Source: Ascaris suum (Eukaryota; Nematoda; Chromadorea; Rhabditida; Ascarididae). From it: DNA of 64,000 nt. Position 1 is the first letter of the stretch, and every line of letters begins with the position of its first letter. The position numbers were made by a program, and so were the translations under genes. Of this stretch, positions 39,691 through 55,469 are shown piece by piece. Below the pieces are notes generated by a model, which worked only from the letters and a program-made list of their open reading frames with translations, was not told where the DNA came from and made no database searches. The stretch lies in assembly GCA_013433145.1 (NCBI GenBank), contig JACCHR010000028.1, forward strand, positions 124,001 through 188,000, in the 5' to 3' direction.

Positions 39691-41085
39691 TTAGAACTCC
39701 ATGAAAGAAAAGAAAGAATTAGAAACCTGCAACAAGTGGGCTCAAGCCCAATCTCGGCGTTTTGAGAAGGGAAGAGGATGAAATTGAATAAACCCTATGT
39801 GGGGGTGTATTGGCTGTTTTTAACGTTGTCGCCGTCGTCAGCTCACATACTCGCTGCAGCAACTTTGGACTTCTGTAGAGTCCTGGAAGGCGCGCCAAAA
39901 CCGACTCGTATTCCTTCACTTAAATTCAGATGATTAATTTTGCGTAATTGATGACAGCTGCTAGTGTTGAAGGATTGCAAAAGATAAGCAATGAAATTGC
40001 GTAACTTCTAGAAAACAGTAATGAGCCGTCAGCCCAACAAAGGTTTGCATATTCTTACGAAAAGATTCTGCAGTCCATTTGCGTCACACCTTGTTTAATC
40101 AATTTGCTTCTCTCTAATCAAACTTTTGTGAGACGCATAATAGGTTTGTGTTGGGATCACTAAGGCTCAATGATTTCTGAGCCTCGACTGCGATTTTCGA
40201 ACGTTCCAAAGGCATCTACAATGCTCTATCCCTCGCCCACACTATTGTTCTAAGGCCTCTCCATCACCCAGCACAACTCATGCATTACAGATTTGCAACA
40301 ATAAACTAGACCATGCCTTTCCCACATTTGGCACAGCGCATATCGAGCGGTGAGTCAACCTTCCCATTTGCTAAGAGACAACGCATGCCGAATCTTGATC
40401 AAAAATGATTCCATTCCGAATTCCTTCTAATTTGTTAAGAAATCATCTAAGCGCGAAAGCGTTACTATCAAAGACTAACCAACTCGCTTTCGCCCACATT
40501 TATGAGCTCACATTTCAAGAGTGAGGTAAGCTTAGATGCCCGCCTTTTTCCACGACATCATGCACATATAGACTGGAATCAACATCGAAAGCGATCCTAT
40601 CCATAACTAACTAGCTTCAAGAGAAACAATGTACAACAAATGTTTGTATAAATCACAAGACGTATAAATAAATAAGCACTGTTTCTAATAAAATACTAAA
40701 CATACACATATTGTCGTCATTCCCTGGATGAATTGATCTGCGTGATCGTGTAAACGAAGACATACCAGGTGAGCATGAAGTGCCATCTTCAGATTGCGAG
40801 TGAACACGACGCATAGATTGCATTGTGGCAACGCTACTCCGTGCAAATGAGGCTCTCATAAATGTGCATGGCGTCATTTCATAGTTCACCTGAAAATGAT
40901 CCGCTGTGAGCAGTGCTTAAGACGCCCAAATCAAAAATTACAATTCTCTTTATGTAATGATTCGTCATCAATAAGCCTCGTGCACGTTTTTTCAAAGAAT
41001 CGCCGTCGGTGAACACACAAAAAAAACAAAACAAAACCAGGAGAGCGATACTCTGTTTCATACGTCCACAAAAAATCACCTCCAT
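39691..41085 (-). CDS. Small secreted protein gene, unit 3 copy
   Basis: Exons identical to the unit 2 copy (shift 4,334). Confidence 0.5.
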
Positions 41086-42467
41086 ACCTGCGCAATCACC
41101 AAAATTCGTGGACAACGTTTAACATTACTGTTTCAATAAAACTGCAAGATTTCATATCCATATACGGAATTTCGTAGTTCTCGACAGATTTCAAGAGGAC
41201 AAAAGCCAAAGTTGCATCTAAAAACGGTATGTCGTCAGCAAAGAAATTCATCCACACACTTCAAGCAAATACCATTTCCATTTCCGCCGCCATTTTTATG
41301 GGTCATGCAAATTTTATGTACTACAGACATTTCTGATCATCATCTACCGTCTCTATCGAAGTTACCGACCTGGTGACAGCTATTTCGTGCACTAAAAAGC
41401 TAAAAAAACCTGCCACGCAAATTTACCGCAACTACCTGAAGTTCATTCACAAAGTGATGAGGCATCAAGTGCTTGCACCACATACGACTTCCCAATCAAC
41501 TTTTTTCACAGCGCTACGACTCAACAAGAAATTTGTGGCATCTCGCAACAGTAATACTGATTATGCACAAACCTGGCCTTAGAAATTAAACAATAAATAA
41601 CAATGGCTTATCACATCGGACTCCACTATTATACTCTCCGAGAGACGTTCCAGCACCTAGAAGCAAAAATTTACAAATTAAAAAAAAATATTTCATCACA
41701 AAGTGCATGAGATAAGAATAAAGTAAACGCCTAAAGTGCCGATCTCGATCAGATATAATATCACATCCTTTCAAATACTCATATACAGGAAGGGCTAAAT
41801 GCAATAAAAAGTAAAGAACGACATGTTTTCTCAAAAATGTCCAACAGCTCGGCAAATGAACAAAACTTCACCATCCCAATGCATCATAGAATGATTCCTG
41901 TTCTTGCTTCACTACCACCAATCAAAACTTGCGAGACCATGCATATCACTGTTATGATGGTCTGCACATTCGTATCAAAAGTTATGGGCGCAAACATAGT
42001 CAAATCTAAAAGCCATACTACTTTTGTATCATATTGGTATTTCTTACTGAACTTCTCGTTCAATTTCTTACTGAATAATACTTGGGACAATCCTTGCAGT
42101 TACTCTATTTTCTGATTTCACGTACGCATTTTAAACCAATCTATGTCACTAACCAATAAAGTTGCTGAAAAATATATGAAAACATGTTGCAAGTTGTTGA
42201 AAATGCTCTCAACTAAAACCAACTTAGTGCCGTAAAATAAAATCTCAAAGTTCAATTTATAAATTAGCCTAAAACGTCACATCCCGTTTCTACAATCTTT
42301 TTTGACTTCTTTGCCTACTCACAGTCTTCAAAGCTTATAAAAGCGTTTATAGAAGCATGAGGTCACTATATTCTGAAGAATCGAACTCGAACTTACGATG
42401 ACTTCTACTTAGGACAATCAAGATTGTGATAAACACTTCATTACAAAGTGTACAGAACACTACCTGA

Positions 42468-42874
42468 AGGACCTCAGAGGATGAATAGACGTGTGTGGGA
42501 TCGGATGGAAGACCACCAAACCGGAGGGAGGGGGGAAGTAATATTGGTGTAATTCAATGCAGTTTCCCATGCTTGTCAATGAAAACCAAAAAGAACGAAG
42601 CGCATATCTAAATGTACAAACATGAGGTAAATTTTTGTGTTAAATAAAGGGAACTTCGTTTTTCACCAAATCGATGAAAAGATAAGAACTCTTCGTAATA
42701 CAGTCTCATTTAGCGACGACTTCCAAACAATAACATTTACCTGCTCTTTTTTGCAAAGGATCCGCGTTCTCTACATCGCTATATTACTACGTTAAATTAC
42801 ACCAATATTGCCTGTTACTCCCGGCCTAGTATCTTCCATGAAACCCACACACTCTACTCATCCTCTGAGGTCCT
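42468..42874. mobile_element. Foldback/MITE-like element, unit 4
   Basis: Same element at the same offset in the unit. Confidence 0.6.
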
Positions 42875-44024
42875 GCTGACTGTGCAGCCGATTAGGAAAG
42901 CGTACTAAACAACGGAATAACAGCCAACCACATATCAATTCTCGCGATTAACGTCCAGTCGAAGGCAGTGATTCTTGCAAATGCGTCGCATGAACCTTAC
43001 TAGATAATGAAGACGACGTCGAGTGGGTGGGGAGATCGTCAACAGAACTAATGCGACGCACCAAATCAAATCTGATTCGTCCTCAGTCGCGATCCCTAAA
43101 AAGCATCATCAACACTCACCGTAAACTCTAAACGAATAGACGTTGAACCATTATAAGCAAAAAACAGGGACAATCTCCACCGCCAACTAAGTAATCTCCG
43201 AGTGACAAAAAATTTGGCAATTGAAATAAAACGACCCAGTAAACCGATGTACAAGAAAAGCAATCGAAAACAAAGCGAAGTCAAAAATAAGCCTCGGGCG
43301 GAAGGGATGTTAATGACAACGAACTGCCAAATTTCCGTTTTTCTAAGAAGTCACAAAATGCACTTCGGGAGCAGTTGAATGCTTTTCAACCGCCAGTGAC
43401 TACCTAATTAACAGCGGCATAAGTTATTCCCCTCCTAATTCTAGCAGAAGCGATAACCATCACCTCCCTATCAAAAAAATATATTTGAATTGCTTCCAAT
43501 GCAAAGCTGGAGCAATGCCATCCCACTGAATTTTCATGCAAAACCATAACTTACCTCTAAATTTAGCAAAAATATCCCAGAACTCTACATGAAATTACCC
43601 TAGAAAACAGAATGTGAGGTGACCGGGAGGAAGGGGAACGGAACAAGCTAATAATCAAAAGAATCCTCATCAACGAATTTAAAGAGCTTGAACAACACTG
43701 GATTTTGATCAACGGTGAGCTGCACTTCTGAAACATACGTTCCAAGACAATAACGGATTTAGAGTAATAAAAAATAGTGGCATAATAAACGACTTCAAGC
43801 AAATTCATAAGCACAACAACAAGACTGGGCAAAATTGTATAGATGCGACTCACAAGCAAATGCAAAAAAATCTCGCCCATCTGTCAACGTTTCAAATGAA
43901 TAAACATAATAAACACAAGCCGGTAATGTCTTTCTTTCATATTTTTAAACCCTAATTTCTGTCATACTTCTCGAATATATTATCGAATTGAACATCACCT
44001 AATCATTGTTATTTGATTTCAGAA

Positions 44025-45419
44025 TTAGAACTCCATGAAAGAAAAGAAAGAATTAGAAACCTGCAACAAGTGGGCTCAAGCCCAATCTCGGCGTTTTGAG
44101 AAGGGAAGAGGATGAAATTGAATAAACCCTATGTGGGGGTGTATTGGCTGTTTTTAACGTTGTCGCCGTCGTCAGCTCACATACTCGCTGCAGCAACTTT
44201 GGACTTCTGTAGAGTCCTGGAAGGCGCGCCAAAACCGACTCGTATTCCTTCACTTAAATTCAGATGATTAATTTTGCGTAATTGATGACAGCTGCTAGTG
44301 TTGAAGGATTGCAAAAGATAAGCAATGAAATTGCGTAACTTCTAGAAAACAGTAATGAGCCGTCAGCCCAACAAAGGTTTGCATATTCTTACGAAAAGAT
44401 TCTGCAGTCCATTTGCGTCACACCTTGTTTAATCAATTTGCTTCTCTCTAATCAAACTTTTGTGAGACGCATAATAGGTTTGTGTTGGGATCACTAAGGC
44501 TCAATGATTTCTGAGCCTCGACTGCGATTTTCGAACGTTCCAAAGGCATCTACAATGCTCTATCCCTCGCCCACACTATTGTTCTAAGGCCTCTCCATCA
44601 CCCAGCACAACTCATGCATTACAGATTTGCAACAATAAACTAGACCATGCCTTTCCCACATTTGGCACAGCGCATATCGAGCGGTGAGTCAACCTTCCCA
44701 TTTGCTAAGAGACAACGCATGCCGAATCTTGATCAAAAATGATTCCATTCCGAATTCCTTCTAATTTGTTAAGAAATCATCTAAGCGCGAAAGCGTTACT
44801 ATCAAAGACTAACCAACTCGCTTTCGCCCACATTTATGAGCTCACATTTCAAGAGTGAGGTAAGCTTAGATGCCCGCCTTTTTCCACGACATCATGCACA
44901 TATAGACTGGAATCAACATCGAAAGCGATCCTATCCATAACTAACTAGCTTCAAGAGAAACAATGTACAACAAATGTTTGTATAAATCACAAGACGTATA
45001 AATAAATAAGCACTGTTTCTAATAAAATACTAAACATACACATATTGTCGTCATTCCCTGGATGAATTGATCTGCGTGATCGTGTAAACGAAGACATACC
45101 AGGTGAGCATGAAGTGCCATCTTCAGATTGCGAGTGAACACGACGCATAGATTGCATTGTGGCAACGCTACTCCGTGCAAATGAGGCTCTCATAAATGTG
45201 CATGGCGTCATTTCATAGTTCACCTGAAAATGATCCGCTGTGAGCAGTGCTTAAGACGCCCAAATCAAAAATTACAATTCTCTTTATGTAATGATTCGTC
45301 ATCAATAAGCCTCGTGCACGTTTTTTCAAAGAATCGCCGTCGGTGAACACACAAAAAAAACAAAACAAAACCAGGAGAGCGATACTCTGTTTCATACGTC
45401 CACAAAAAATCACCTCCAT
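44025..45419 (-). CDS. Small secreted protein gene, unit 4 copy
   Basis: Exons identical to the unit 2 copy (shift 8,668). The A variant at about 45560 lies about 140 bases upstream of the start. Confidence 0.5.
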
Positions 45420-46801
45420 ACCTGCGCAATCACCAAAATTCGTGGACAACGTTTAACATTACTGTTTCAATAAAACTGCAAGATTTCATATCCATATACG
45501 GAATTTCGTAGTTCTCGACAGATTTCAAGAGGACAAAAGCCAAAGTTGCATCTAAAAACAGTATGTCGTCAGCAAAGAAATTCATCCACACACTTCAAGC
45601 AAATACCATTTCCATTTCCGCCGCCATTTTTATGGGTCATGCAAATTTTATGTACTACAGACATTTCTGATCATCATCTACCGTCTCTATCGAAGTTACC
45701 GACCTGGTGACAGCTATTTCGTGCACTAAAAAGCTAAAAAAACCTGCCACGCAAATTTACCGCAACTACCTGAAGTTCATTCACAAAGTGATGAGGCATC
45801 AAGTGCTTGCACCACATACGACTTCCCAATCAACTTTTTTCACAGCGCTACGACTCAACAAGAAATTTGTGGCATCTCGCAACAGTAATACTGATTATGC
45901 ACAAACCTGGCCTTAGAAATTAAACAATAAATAACAATGGCTTATCACATCGGACTCCACTATTATACTCTCCGAGAGACGTTCCAGCACCTAGAAGCAA
46001 AAATTTACAAATTAAAAAAAAATATTTCATCACAAAGTGCATGAGATAAGAATAAAGTAAACGCCTAAAGTGCCGATCTCGATCAGATATAATATCACAT
46101 CCTTTCAAATACTCATATACAGGAAGGGCTAAATGCAATAAAAAGTAAAGAACGACATGTTTTCTCAAAAATGTCCAACAGCTCGGCAAATGAACAAAAC
46201 TTCACCATCCCAATGCATCATAGAATGATTCCTGTTCTTGCTTCACTACCACCAATCAAAACTTGCGAGACCATGCATATCACTGTTATGATGGTCTGCA
46301 CATTCGTATCAAAAGTTATGGGCGCAAACATAGTCAAATCTAAAAGCCATACTACTTTTGTATCATATTGGTATTTCTTACTGAACTTCTCGTTCAATTT
46401 CTTACTGAATAATACTTGGGACAATCCTTGCAGTTACTCTATTTTCTGATTTCACGTACGCATTTTAAACCAATCTATGTCACTAACCAATAAAGTTGCT
46501 GAAAAATATATGAAAACATGTTGCAAGTTGTTGAAAATGCTCTCAACTAAAACCAACTTAGTGCCGTAAAATAAAATCTCAAAGTTCAATTTATAAATTA
46601 GCCTAAAACGTCACATCCCGTTTCTACAATCTTTTTTGACTTCTTTGCCTACTCACAGTCTTCAAAGCTTATAAAAGCGTTTATAGAAGCATGAGGTCAC
46701 TATATTCTGAAGAATCGAACTCGAACTTACGATGACTTCTACTTAGGACAATCAAGATTGTGATAAACACTTCATTACAAAGTGTACAGAACACTACCTG
46801 A

Positions 46802-47208
46802 AGGACCTCAGAGGATGAATAGACGTGTGTGGGATCGGATGGAAGACCACCAAACCGGAGGGAGGGGGGAAGTAATATTGGTGTAATTCAATGCAGTTTC
46901 CCATGCTTGTCAATGAAAACCAAAAAGAACGAAGCGCATATCTAAATGTACAAACATGAGGTAAATTTTTGTGTTAAATAAAGGGAACTTCGTTTTTCAC
47001 CAAATCGATGAAAAGATAAGAACTCTTCGTAATACAGTCTCATTTAGCGACGACTTCCAAACAATAACATTTACCTGCTCTTTTTTGCAAAGGATCCGCG
47101 TTCTCTACATCGCTATATTACTACGTTAAATTACACCAATATTGCCTGTTACTCCCGGCCTAGTATCTTCCATGAAACCCACACACTCTACTCATCCTCT
47201 GAGGTCCT
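46802..47208. mobile_element. Foldback/MITE-like element, unit 5
   Basis: Same element at the same offset in the unit. Confidence 0.6.
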
Positions 47209-48358
47209 GCTGACTGTGCAGCCGATTAGGAAAGCGTACTAAACAACGGAATAACAGCCAACCACATATCAATTCTTGCGATTAACGTCCAGTCGAAGGC
47301 AGTGATTCTTGCAAATGCGTCGCATGAACCTTACTAGATAATGAAGACGACGTCGAGTGGGTGGGGAGATCGTCAACAGAACTAATGCGACGCACCAAAT
47401 CAAATCTGATTCGTCCTCAGTCGCGATCCCTAAAAAGCATCATCAACACTCACCGTAAACTCTAAACGAATAGACGTTGAACCATTATAAGCAAAAAACA
47501 GGGACAATCTCCACCGCCAACTAAGTAATCTCCGAGTGACAAAAAATTTGGCAATTGAAATAAAACGACCCAGTAAACCGATGTACAAGAAAAGCAATCG
47601 AAAACAAAGCGAAGTCAAAAATAAGCCTCGGGCGGAAGGGATGTTAATGACAACGAACTGCCAAATTTCCGTTTTTCTAAGAAGTCACAAAATGCACTTC
47701 GGGAGCAGTTGAATGCTTTTCAACCGCCAGTGACTACCTAATTAACAGCGGCATAAGTTATTCCCCTCCTAATTCTAGCAGAAGCGATAACCATCACCTC
47801 CCTATCAAAAAAATATATTTGAATTGCTTCCAATGCAAAGCTGGAGCAATGCCATCCCACTGAATTTTCATGCAAAACCATAACTTACCTCTAAATTTAG
47901 CAAAAATATCCCAGAACTCTACATGAAATTACCCTAGAAAACAGAATGTGAGGTGACCGGGAGGAAGGGGAACGGAACAAGCTAATAATCAAAAGAATCC
48001 TCATCAACGAATTTAAAGAGCTTGAACAACACTGGATTTTGATCAACGGTGAGCTGCACTTCTGAAACATACGTTCCAAGACAATAACGGATTTAGAGTA
48101 ATAAAAAATAGTGGCATAATAAACGACTTCAAGCAAATTCATAAGCACAACAACAAGACTGGGCAAAATTGTATAGATGCGACTCACAAGCAAATGCAAA
48201 AAAATCTCGCCCATCTGTCAACGTTTCAAATGAATAAACATAATAAACACAAGCCGGTAATGTCTTTCTTTCATATTTTTAAACCCTAATTTCTGTCATA
48301 CTTCTCGAATATATTATCGAATTGAACATCACCTAATCATTGTTATTTGATTTCAGAA

Positions 48359-49753
48359 TTAGAACTCCATGAAAGAAAAGAAAGAATTAGAAACCTGCAA
48401 CAAGTGGGCTCAAGCCCAATCTCGGCGTTTTGAGAAGGGAAGAGGATGAAATTGAATAAACCCTATGTGGGGGTGTATTGGCTGTTTTTAACGTTGTCGC
48501 CGTCGTCAGCTCACATACTCGCTGCAGCAACTTTGGACTTCTGTAGAGTCCTGGAAGGCGCGCCAAAACCGACTCGTATTCCTTCACTTAAATTCAGATG
48601 ATTAATTTTGCGTAATTGATGACAGCTGCTAGTGTTGAAGGATTGCAAAAGATAAGCAATGAAATTGCGTAACTTCTAGAAAACAGTAATGAGCCGTCAG
48701 CCCAACAAAGGTTTGCATATTCTTACGAAAAGATTCTGCAGTCCATTTGCGTCACACCTTGTTTAATCAATTTGCTTCTCTCTAATCAAACTTTTGTGAG
48801 ACGCATAATAGGTTTGTGTTGGGATCACTAAGGCTCAATGATTTCTGAGCCTCGACTGCGATTTTCGAACGTTCCAAAGGCATCTACAATGCTCTATCCC
48901 TCGCCCACACTATTGTTCTAAGGCCTCTCCATCACCCAGCACAACTCATGCATTACAGATTTGCAACAATAAACTAGACCATGCCTTTCCCACATTTGGC
49001 ACAGCGCATATCGAGCGGTGAGTCAACCTTCCCATTTGCTAAGAGACAACGCATGCCGAATCTTGATCAAAAATGATTCCATTCCGAATTCCTTCTAATT
49101 TGTTAAGAAATCATCTAAGCGCGAAAGCGTTACTATCAAAGACTAACCAACTCGCTTTCGCCCACATTTATGAGCTCACATTTCAAGAGTGAGGTAAGCT
49201 TAGATGCCCGCCTTTTTCCACGACATCATGCACATATAGACTGGAATCAACATCGAAAGCGATCCTATCCATAACTAACTAGCTTCAAGAGAAACAATGT
49301 ACAACAAATGTTTGTATAAATCACAAGACGTATAAATAAATAAGCACTGTTTCTAATAAAATACTAAACATACACATATTGTCGTCATTCCCTGGATGAA
49401 TTGATCTGCGTGATCGTGTAAACGAAGACATACCAGGTGAGCATGAAGTGCCATCTTCAGATTGCGAGTGAACACGACGCATAGATTGCATTGTGGCAAC
49501 GCTACTCCGTGCAAATGAGGCTCTCATAAATGTGCATGGCGTCATTTCATAGTTCACCTGAAAATGATCCGCTGTGAGCAGTGCTTAAGACGCCCAAATC
49601 AAAAATTACAATTCTCTTTATGTAATGATTCGTCATCAATAAGCCTCGTGCACGTTTTTTCAAAGAATCGCCGTCGGTGAACACACAAAAAAAACAAAAC
49701 AAAACCAGGAGAGCGATACTCTGTTTCATACGTCCACAAAAAATCACCTCCAT
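48359..49753 (-). CDS. Small secreted protein gene, unit 5 copy
   Basis: Exons identical to the unit 2 copy (shift 13,002). Confidence 0.5.
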
Positions 49754-51135
49754 ACCTGCGCAATCACCAAAATTCGTGGACAACGTTTAACATTACTGTT
49801 TCAATAAAACTGCAAGATTTCATATCCATATACGGAATTTCGTAGTTCTCGACAGATTTCAAGAGGACAAAAGCCAAAGTTGCATCTAAAAACAGTATGT
49901 CGTCAGCAAAGAAATTCATCCACACACTTCAAGCAAATACCATTTCCATTTCCGCCGCCATTTTTATGGGTCATGCAAATTTTATGTACTACAGACATTT
50001 CTGATCATCATCTACCGTCTCTATCGAAGTTACCGACCTGGTGACAGCTATTTCGTGCACTAAAAAGCTAAAAAAACCTGCCACGCAAATTTACCGCAAC
50101 TACCTGAAGTTCATTCACAAAGTGATGAGGCATCAAGTGCTTGCACCACATACGACTTCCCAATCAACTTTTTTCACAGCGCTACGACTCAACAAGAAAT
50201 TTGTGGCATCTCGCAACAGTAATACTGATTATGCACAAACCTGGCCTTAGAAATTAAACAATAAATAACAATGGCTTATCACATCGGACTCCACTATTAT
50301 ACTCTCCGAGAGACGTTCCAGCACCTAGAAGCAAAAATTTACAAATTAAAAAAAAATATTTCATCACAAAGTGCATGAGATAAGAATAAAGTAAACGCCT
50401 AAAGTGCCGATCTCGATCAGATATAATATCACATCCTTTCAAATACTCATATACAGGAAGGGCTAAATGCAATAAAAAGTAAAGAACGACATGTTTTCTC
50501 AAAAATGTCCAACAGCTCGGCAAATGAACAAAACTTCACCATCCCAATGCATCATAGAATGATTCCTGTTCTTGCTTCACTACCACCAATCAAAACTTGC
50601 GAGACCATGCATATCACTGTTATGATGGTCTGCACATTCGTATCAAAAGTTATGGGCGCAAACATAGTCAAATCTAAAAGCCATACTACTTTTGTATCAT
50701 ATTGGTATTTCTTACTGAACTTCTCGTTCAATTTCTTACTGAATAATACTTGGGACAATCCTTGCAGTTACTCTATTTTCTGATTTCACGTACGCATTTT
50801 AAACCAATCTATGTCACTAACCAATAAAGTTGCTGAAAAATATATGAAAACATGTTGCAAGTTGTTGAAAATGCTCTCAACTAAAACCAACTTAGTGCCG
50901 TAAAATAAAATCTCAAAGTTCAATTTATAAATTAGCCTAAAACGTCACATCCCGTTTCTACAATCTTTTTTGACTTCTTTGCCTACTCACAGTCTTCAAA
51001 GCTTATAAAAGCGTTTATAGAAGCATGAGGTCACTATATTCTGAAGAATCGAACTCGAACTTACGATGACTTCTACTTAGGACAATCAAGATTGTGATAA
51101 ACACTTCATTACAAAGTGTACAGAACACTACCTGA

Positions 51136-51542
51136 AGGACCTCAGAGGATGAATAGACGTGTGTGGGATCGGATGGAAGACCACCAAACCGGAGGGAGGG
51201 GGGAAGTAATATTGGTGTAATTCAATGCAGTTTCCCATGCTTGTCAATGAAAACCAAAAAGAACGAAGCGCATATCTAAATGTACAAACATGAGGTAAAT
51301 TTTTGTGTTAAATAAAGGGAACTTCGTTTTTCACCAAATCGATGAAAAGATAAGAACTCTTCGTAATACAGTCTCATTTAGCGACGACTTCCAAACAATA
51401 ACATTTACCTGCTCTTTTTTGCAAAGGATCCGCGTTCTCTACATCGCTATATTACTACGTTAAATTACACCAATATTGCCTGTTACTCCCGGCCTAGTAT
51501 CTTCCATGAAACCCACACACTCTACTCATCCTCTGAGGTCCT
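51136..51542. mobile_element. Foldback/MITE-like element, unit 6
   Basis: Same element at the same offset in the unit. Confidence 0.6.
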
Positions 51543-52692
51543 GCTGACTGTGCAGCCGATTAGGAAAGCGTACTAAACAACGGAATAACAGCCAACCACA
51601 TATCAATTCTTGCGATTAACGTCCAGTCGAAGGCAGTGATTCTTGCAAATGCGTCGCATGAACCTTACTAGATAATGAAGACGACGTCGAGTGGGTGGGG
51701 AGATCGTCAACAGAACTAATGCGACGCACCAAATCAAATCTGATTCGTCCTCAGTCGCGATCCCTAAAAAGCATCATCAACACTCACCGTAAACTCTAAA
51801 CGAATAGACGTTGAACCATTATAAGCAAAAAACAGGGACAATCTCCACCGCCAACTAAGTAATCTCCGAGTGACAAAAAATTTGGCAATTGAAATAAAAC
51901 GACCCAGTAAACCGATGTACAAGAAAAGCAATCGAAAACAAAGCGAAGTCAAAAATAAGCCTCGGGCGGAAGGGATGTTAATGACAACGAACTGCCAAAT
52001 TTCCGTTTTTCTAAGAAGTCACAAAATGCACTTCGGGAGCAGTTGAATGCTTTTCAACCGCCAGTGACTACCTAATTAACAGCGGCATAAGTTATTCCCC
52101 TCCTAATTCTAGCAGAAGCGATAACCATCACCTCCCTATCAAAAAAATATATTTGAATTGCTTCCAATGCAAAGCTGGAGCAATGCCATCCCACTGAATT
52201 TTCATGCAAAACCATAACTTACCTCTAAATTTAGCAAAAATATCCCAGAACTCTACATGAAATTACCCTAGAAAACAGAATGTGAGGTGACCGGGAGGAA
52301 GGGGAACGGAACAAGCTAATAATCAAAAGAATCCTCATCAACGAATTTAAAGAGCTTGAACAACACTGGATTTTGATCAACGGTGAGCTGCACTTCTGAA
52401 ACATACGTTCCAAGACAATAACGGATTTAGAGTAATAAAAAATAGTGGCATAATAAACGACTTCAAGCAAATTCATAAGCACAACAACAAGACTGGGCAA
52501 AATTGTATAGATGCGACTCACAAGCAAATGCAAAAAAATCTCGCCCATCTGTCAACGTTTCAAATGAATAAACATAATAAACACAAGCCGGTAATGTCTT
52601 TCTTTCATATTTTTAAACCCTAATTTCTGTCATACTTCTCGAATATATTATCGAATTGAACATCACCTAATCATTGTTATTTGATTTCAGAA

Positions 52693-54087
52693 TTAGAACT
52701 CCATGAAAGAAAAGAAAGAATTAGAAACCTGCAACAAGTGGGCTCAAGCCCAATCTCGGCGTTTTGAGAAGGGAAGAGGATGAAATTGAATAAACCCTAT
52801 GTGGGGGTGTATTGGCTGTTTTTAACGTTGTCGCCGTCGTCAGCTCACATACTCGCTGCAGCAACTTTGGACTTCTGTAGAGTCCTGGAAGGCGCGCCAA
52901 AACCGACTCGTATTCCTTCACTTAAATTCAGATGATTAATTTTGCGTAATTGATGACAGCTGCTAGTGTTGAAGGATTGCAAAAGATAAGCAATGAAATT
53001 GCGTAACTTCTAGAAAACAGTAATGAGCCGTCAGCCCAACAAAGGTTTGCATATTCTTACGAAAAGATTCTGCAGTCCATTTGCGTCACACCTTGTTTAA
53101 TCAATTTGCTTCTCTCTAATCAAACTTTTGTGAGACGCATAATAGGTTTGTGTTGGGATCACTAAGGCTCAATGATTTCTGAGCCTCGACTGCGATTTTC
53201 GAACGTTCCAAAGGCATCTACAATGCTCTATCCCTCGCCCACACTATTGTTCTAAGGCCTCTCCATCACCCAGCACAACTCATGCATTACAGATTTGCAA
53301 CAATAAACTAGACCATGCCTTTCCCACATTTGGCACAGCGCATATCGAGCGGTGAGTCAACCTTCCCATTTGCTAAGAGACAACGCATGCCGAATCTTGA
53401 TCAAAAATGATTCCATTCCGAATTCCTTCTAATTTGTTAAGAAATCATCTAAGCGCGAAAGCGTTACTATCAAAGACTAACCAACTCGCTTTCGCCCACA
53501 TTTATGAGCTCACATTTCAAGAGTGAGGTAAGCTTAGATGCCCGCCTTTTTCCACGACATCATGCACATATAGACTGGAATCAACATCGAAAGCGATCCT
53601 ATCCATAACTAACTAGCTTCAAGAGAAACAATGTACAACAAATGTTTGTATAAATCACAAGACGTATAAATAAATAAGCACTGTTTCTAATAAAATACTA
53701 AACATACACATATTGTCGTCATTCCCTGGATGAATTGATCTGCGTGATCGTGTAAACGAAGACATACCAGGTGAGCATGAAGTGCCATCTTCAGATTGCG
53801 AGTGAACACGACGCATAGATTGCATTGTGGCAACGCTACTCCGTGCAAATGAGGCTCTCATAAATGTGCATGGCGTCATTTCATAGTTCACCTGAAAATG
53901 ATCCGCTGTGAGCAGTGCTTAAGACGCCCAAATCAAAAATTACAATTCTCTTTATGTAATGATTCGTCATCAATAAGCCTCGTGCACGTTTTTTCAAAGA
54001 ATCGCCGTCGGTGAACACACAAAAAAAACAAAACAAAACCAGGAGAGCGATACTCTGTTTCATACGTCCACAAAAAATCACCTCCAT
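52693..54087 (-). CDS. Small secreted protein gene, unit 6 copy
   Basis: Exons identical to the unit 2 copy (shift 17,336). Confidence 0.5.
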
Positions 54088-55469
54088 ACCTGCGCAATCA
54101 CCAAAATTCGTGGACAACGTTTAACATTACTGTTTCAATAAAACTGCAAGATTTCATATCCATATACGGAATTTCGTAGTTCTCGACAGATTTCAAGAGG
54201 ACAAAAGCCAAAGTTGCATCTAAAAACAGTATGTCGTCAGCAAAGAAATTCATCCACACACTTCAAGCAAATACCATTTCCATTTCCGCCGCCATTTTTA
54301 TGGGTCATGCAAATTTTATGTACTACAGACATTTCTGATCATCATCTACCGTCTCTATCGAAGTTACCGACCTGGTGACAGCTATTTCGTGCACTAAAAA
54401 GCTAAAAAAACCTGCCACGCAAATTTACCGCAACTACCTGAAGTTCATTCACAAAGTGATGAGGCATCAAGTGCTTGCACCACATACGACTTCCCAATCA
54501 ACTTTTTTCACAGCGCTACGACTCAACAAGAAATTTGTGGCATCTCGCAACAGTAATACTGATTATGCACAAACCTGGCCTTAGAAATTAAACAATAAAT
54601 AACAATGGCTTATCACATCGGACTCCACTATTATACTCTCCGAGAGACGTTCCAGCACCTAGAAGCAAAAATTTACAAATTAAAAAAAAATATTTCATCA
54701 CAAAGTGCATGAGATAAGAATAAAGTAAACGCCTAAAGTGCCGATCTCGATCAGATATAATATCACATCCTTTCAAATACTCATATACAGGAAGGGCTAA
54801 ATGCAATAAAAAGTAAAGAACGACATGTTTTCTCAAAAATGTCCAACAGCTCGGCAAATGAACAAAACTTCACCATCCCAATGCATCATAGAATGATTCC
54901 TGTTCTTGCTTCACTACCACCAATCAAAACTTGCGAGACCATGCATATCACTGTTATGATGGTCTGCACATTCGTATCAAAAGTTATGGGCGCAAACATA
55001 GTCAAATCTAAAAGCCATACTACTTTTGTATCATATTGGTATTTCTTACTGAACTTCTCGTTCAATTTCTTACTGAATAATACTTGGGACAATCCTTGCA
55101 GTTACTCTATTTTCTGATTTCACGTACGCATTTTAAACCAATCTATGTCACTAACCAATAAAGTTGCTGAAAAATATATGAAAACATGTTGCAAGTTGTT
55201 GAAAATGCTCTCAACTAAAACCAACTTAGTGCCGTAAAATAAAATCTCAAAGTTCAATTTATAAATTAGCCTAAAACGTCACATCCCGTTTCTACAATCT
55301 TTTTTGACTTCTTTGCCTACTCACAGTCTTCAAAGCTTATAAAAGCGTTTATAGAAGCATGAGGTCACTATATTCTGAAGAATCGAACTCGAACTTACGA
55401 TGACTTCTACTTAGGACAATCAAGATTGTGATAAACACTTCATTACAAAGTGTACAGAACACTACCTGA

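Larger units (their letters stand above)
37865..42198. repeat. Array unit 3
   Basis: Differs from unit 2 by TTCTCGCG at about 38608; retains G at about 41227. Confidence 0.97.
42199..46532. repeat. Array unit 4
   Basis: Has C at about 42943 and A (AAACAGTATG) at about 45560: the only unit left of unit 8 that combines both variants. Confidence 0.97.
46533..50866. repeat. Array unit 5
   Basis: T at about 47275 and A at about 49894. Confidence 0.97.
50867..55200. repeat. Array unit 6
   Basis: T at about 51610 and A at about 54228; no difference from unit 5 noticed. Confidence 0.97.
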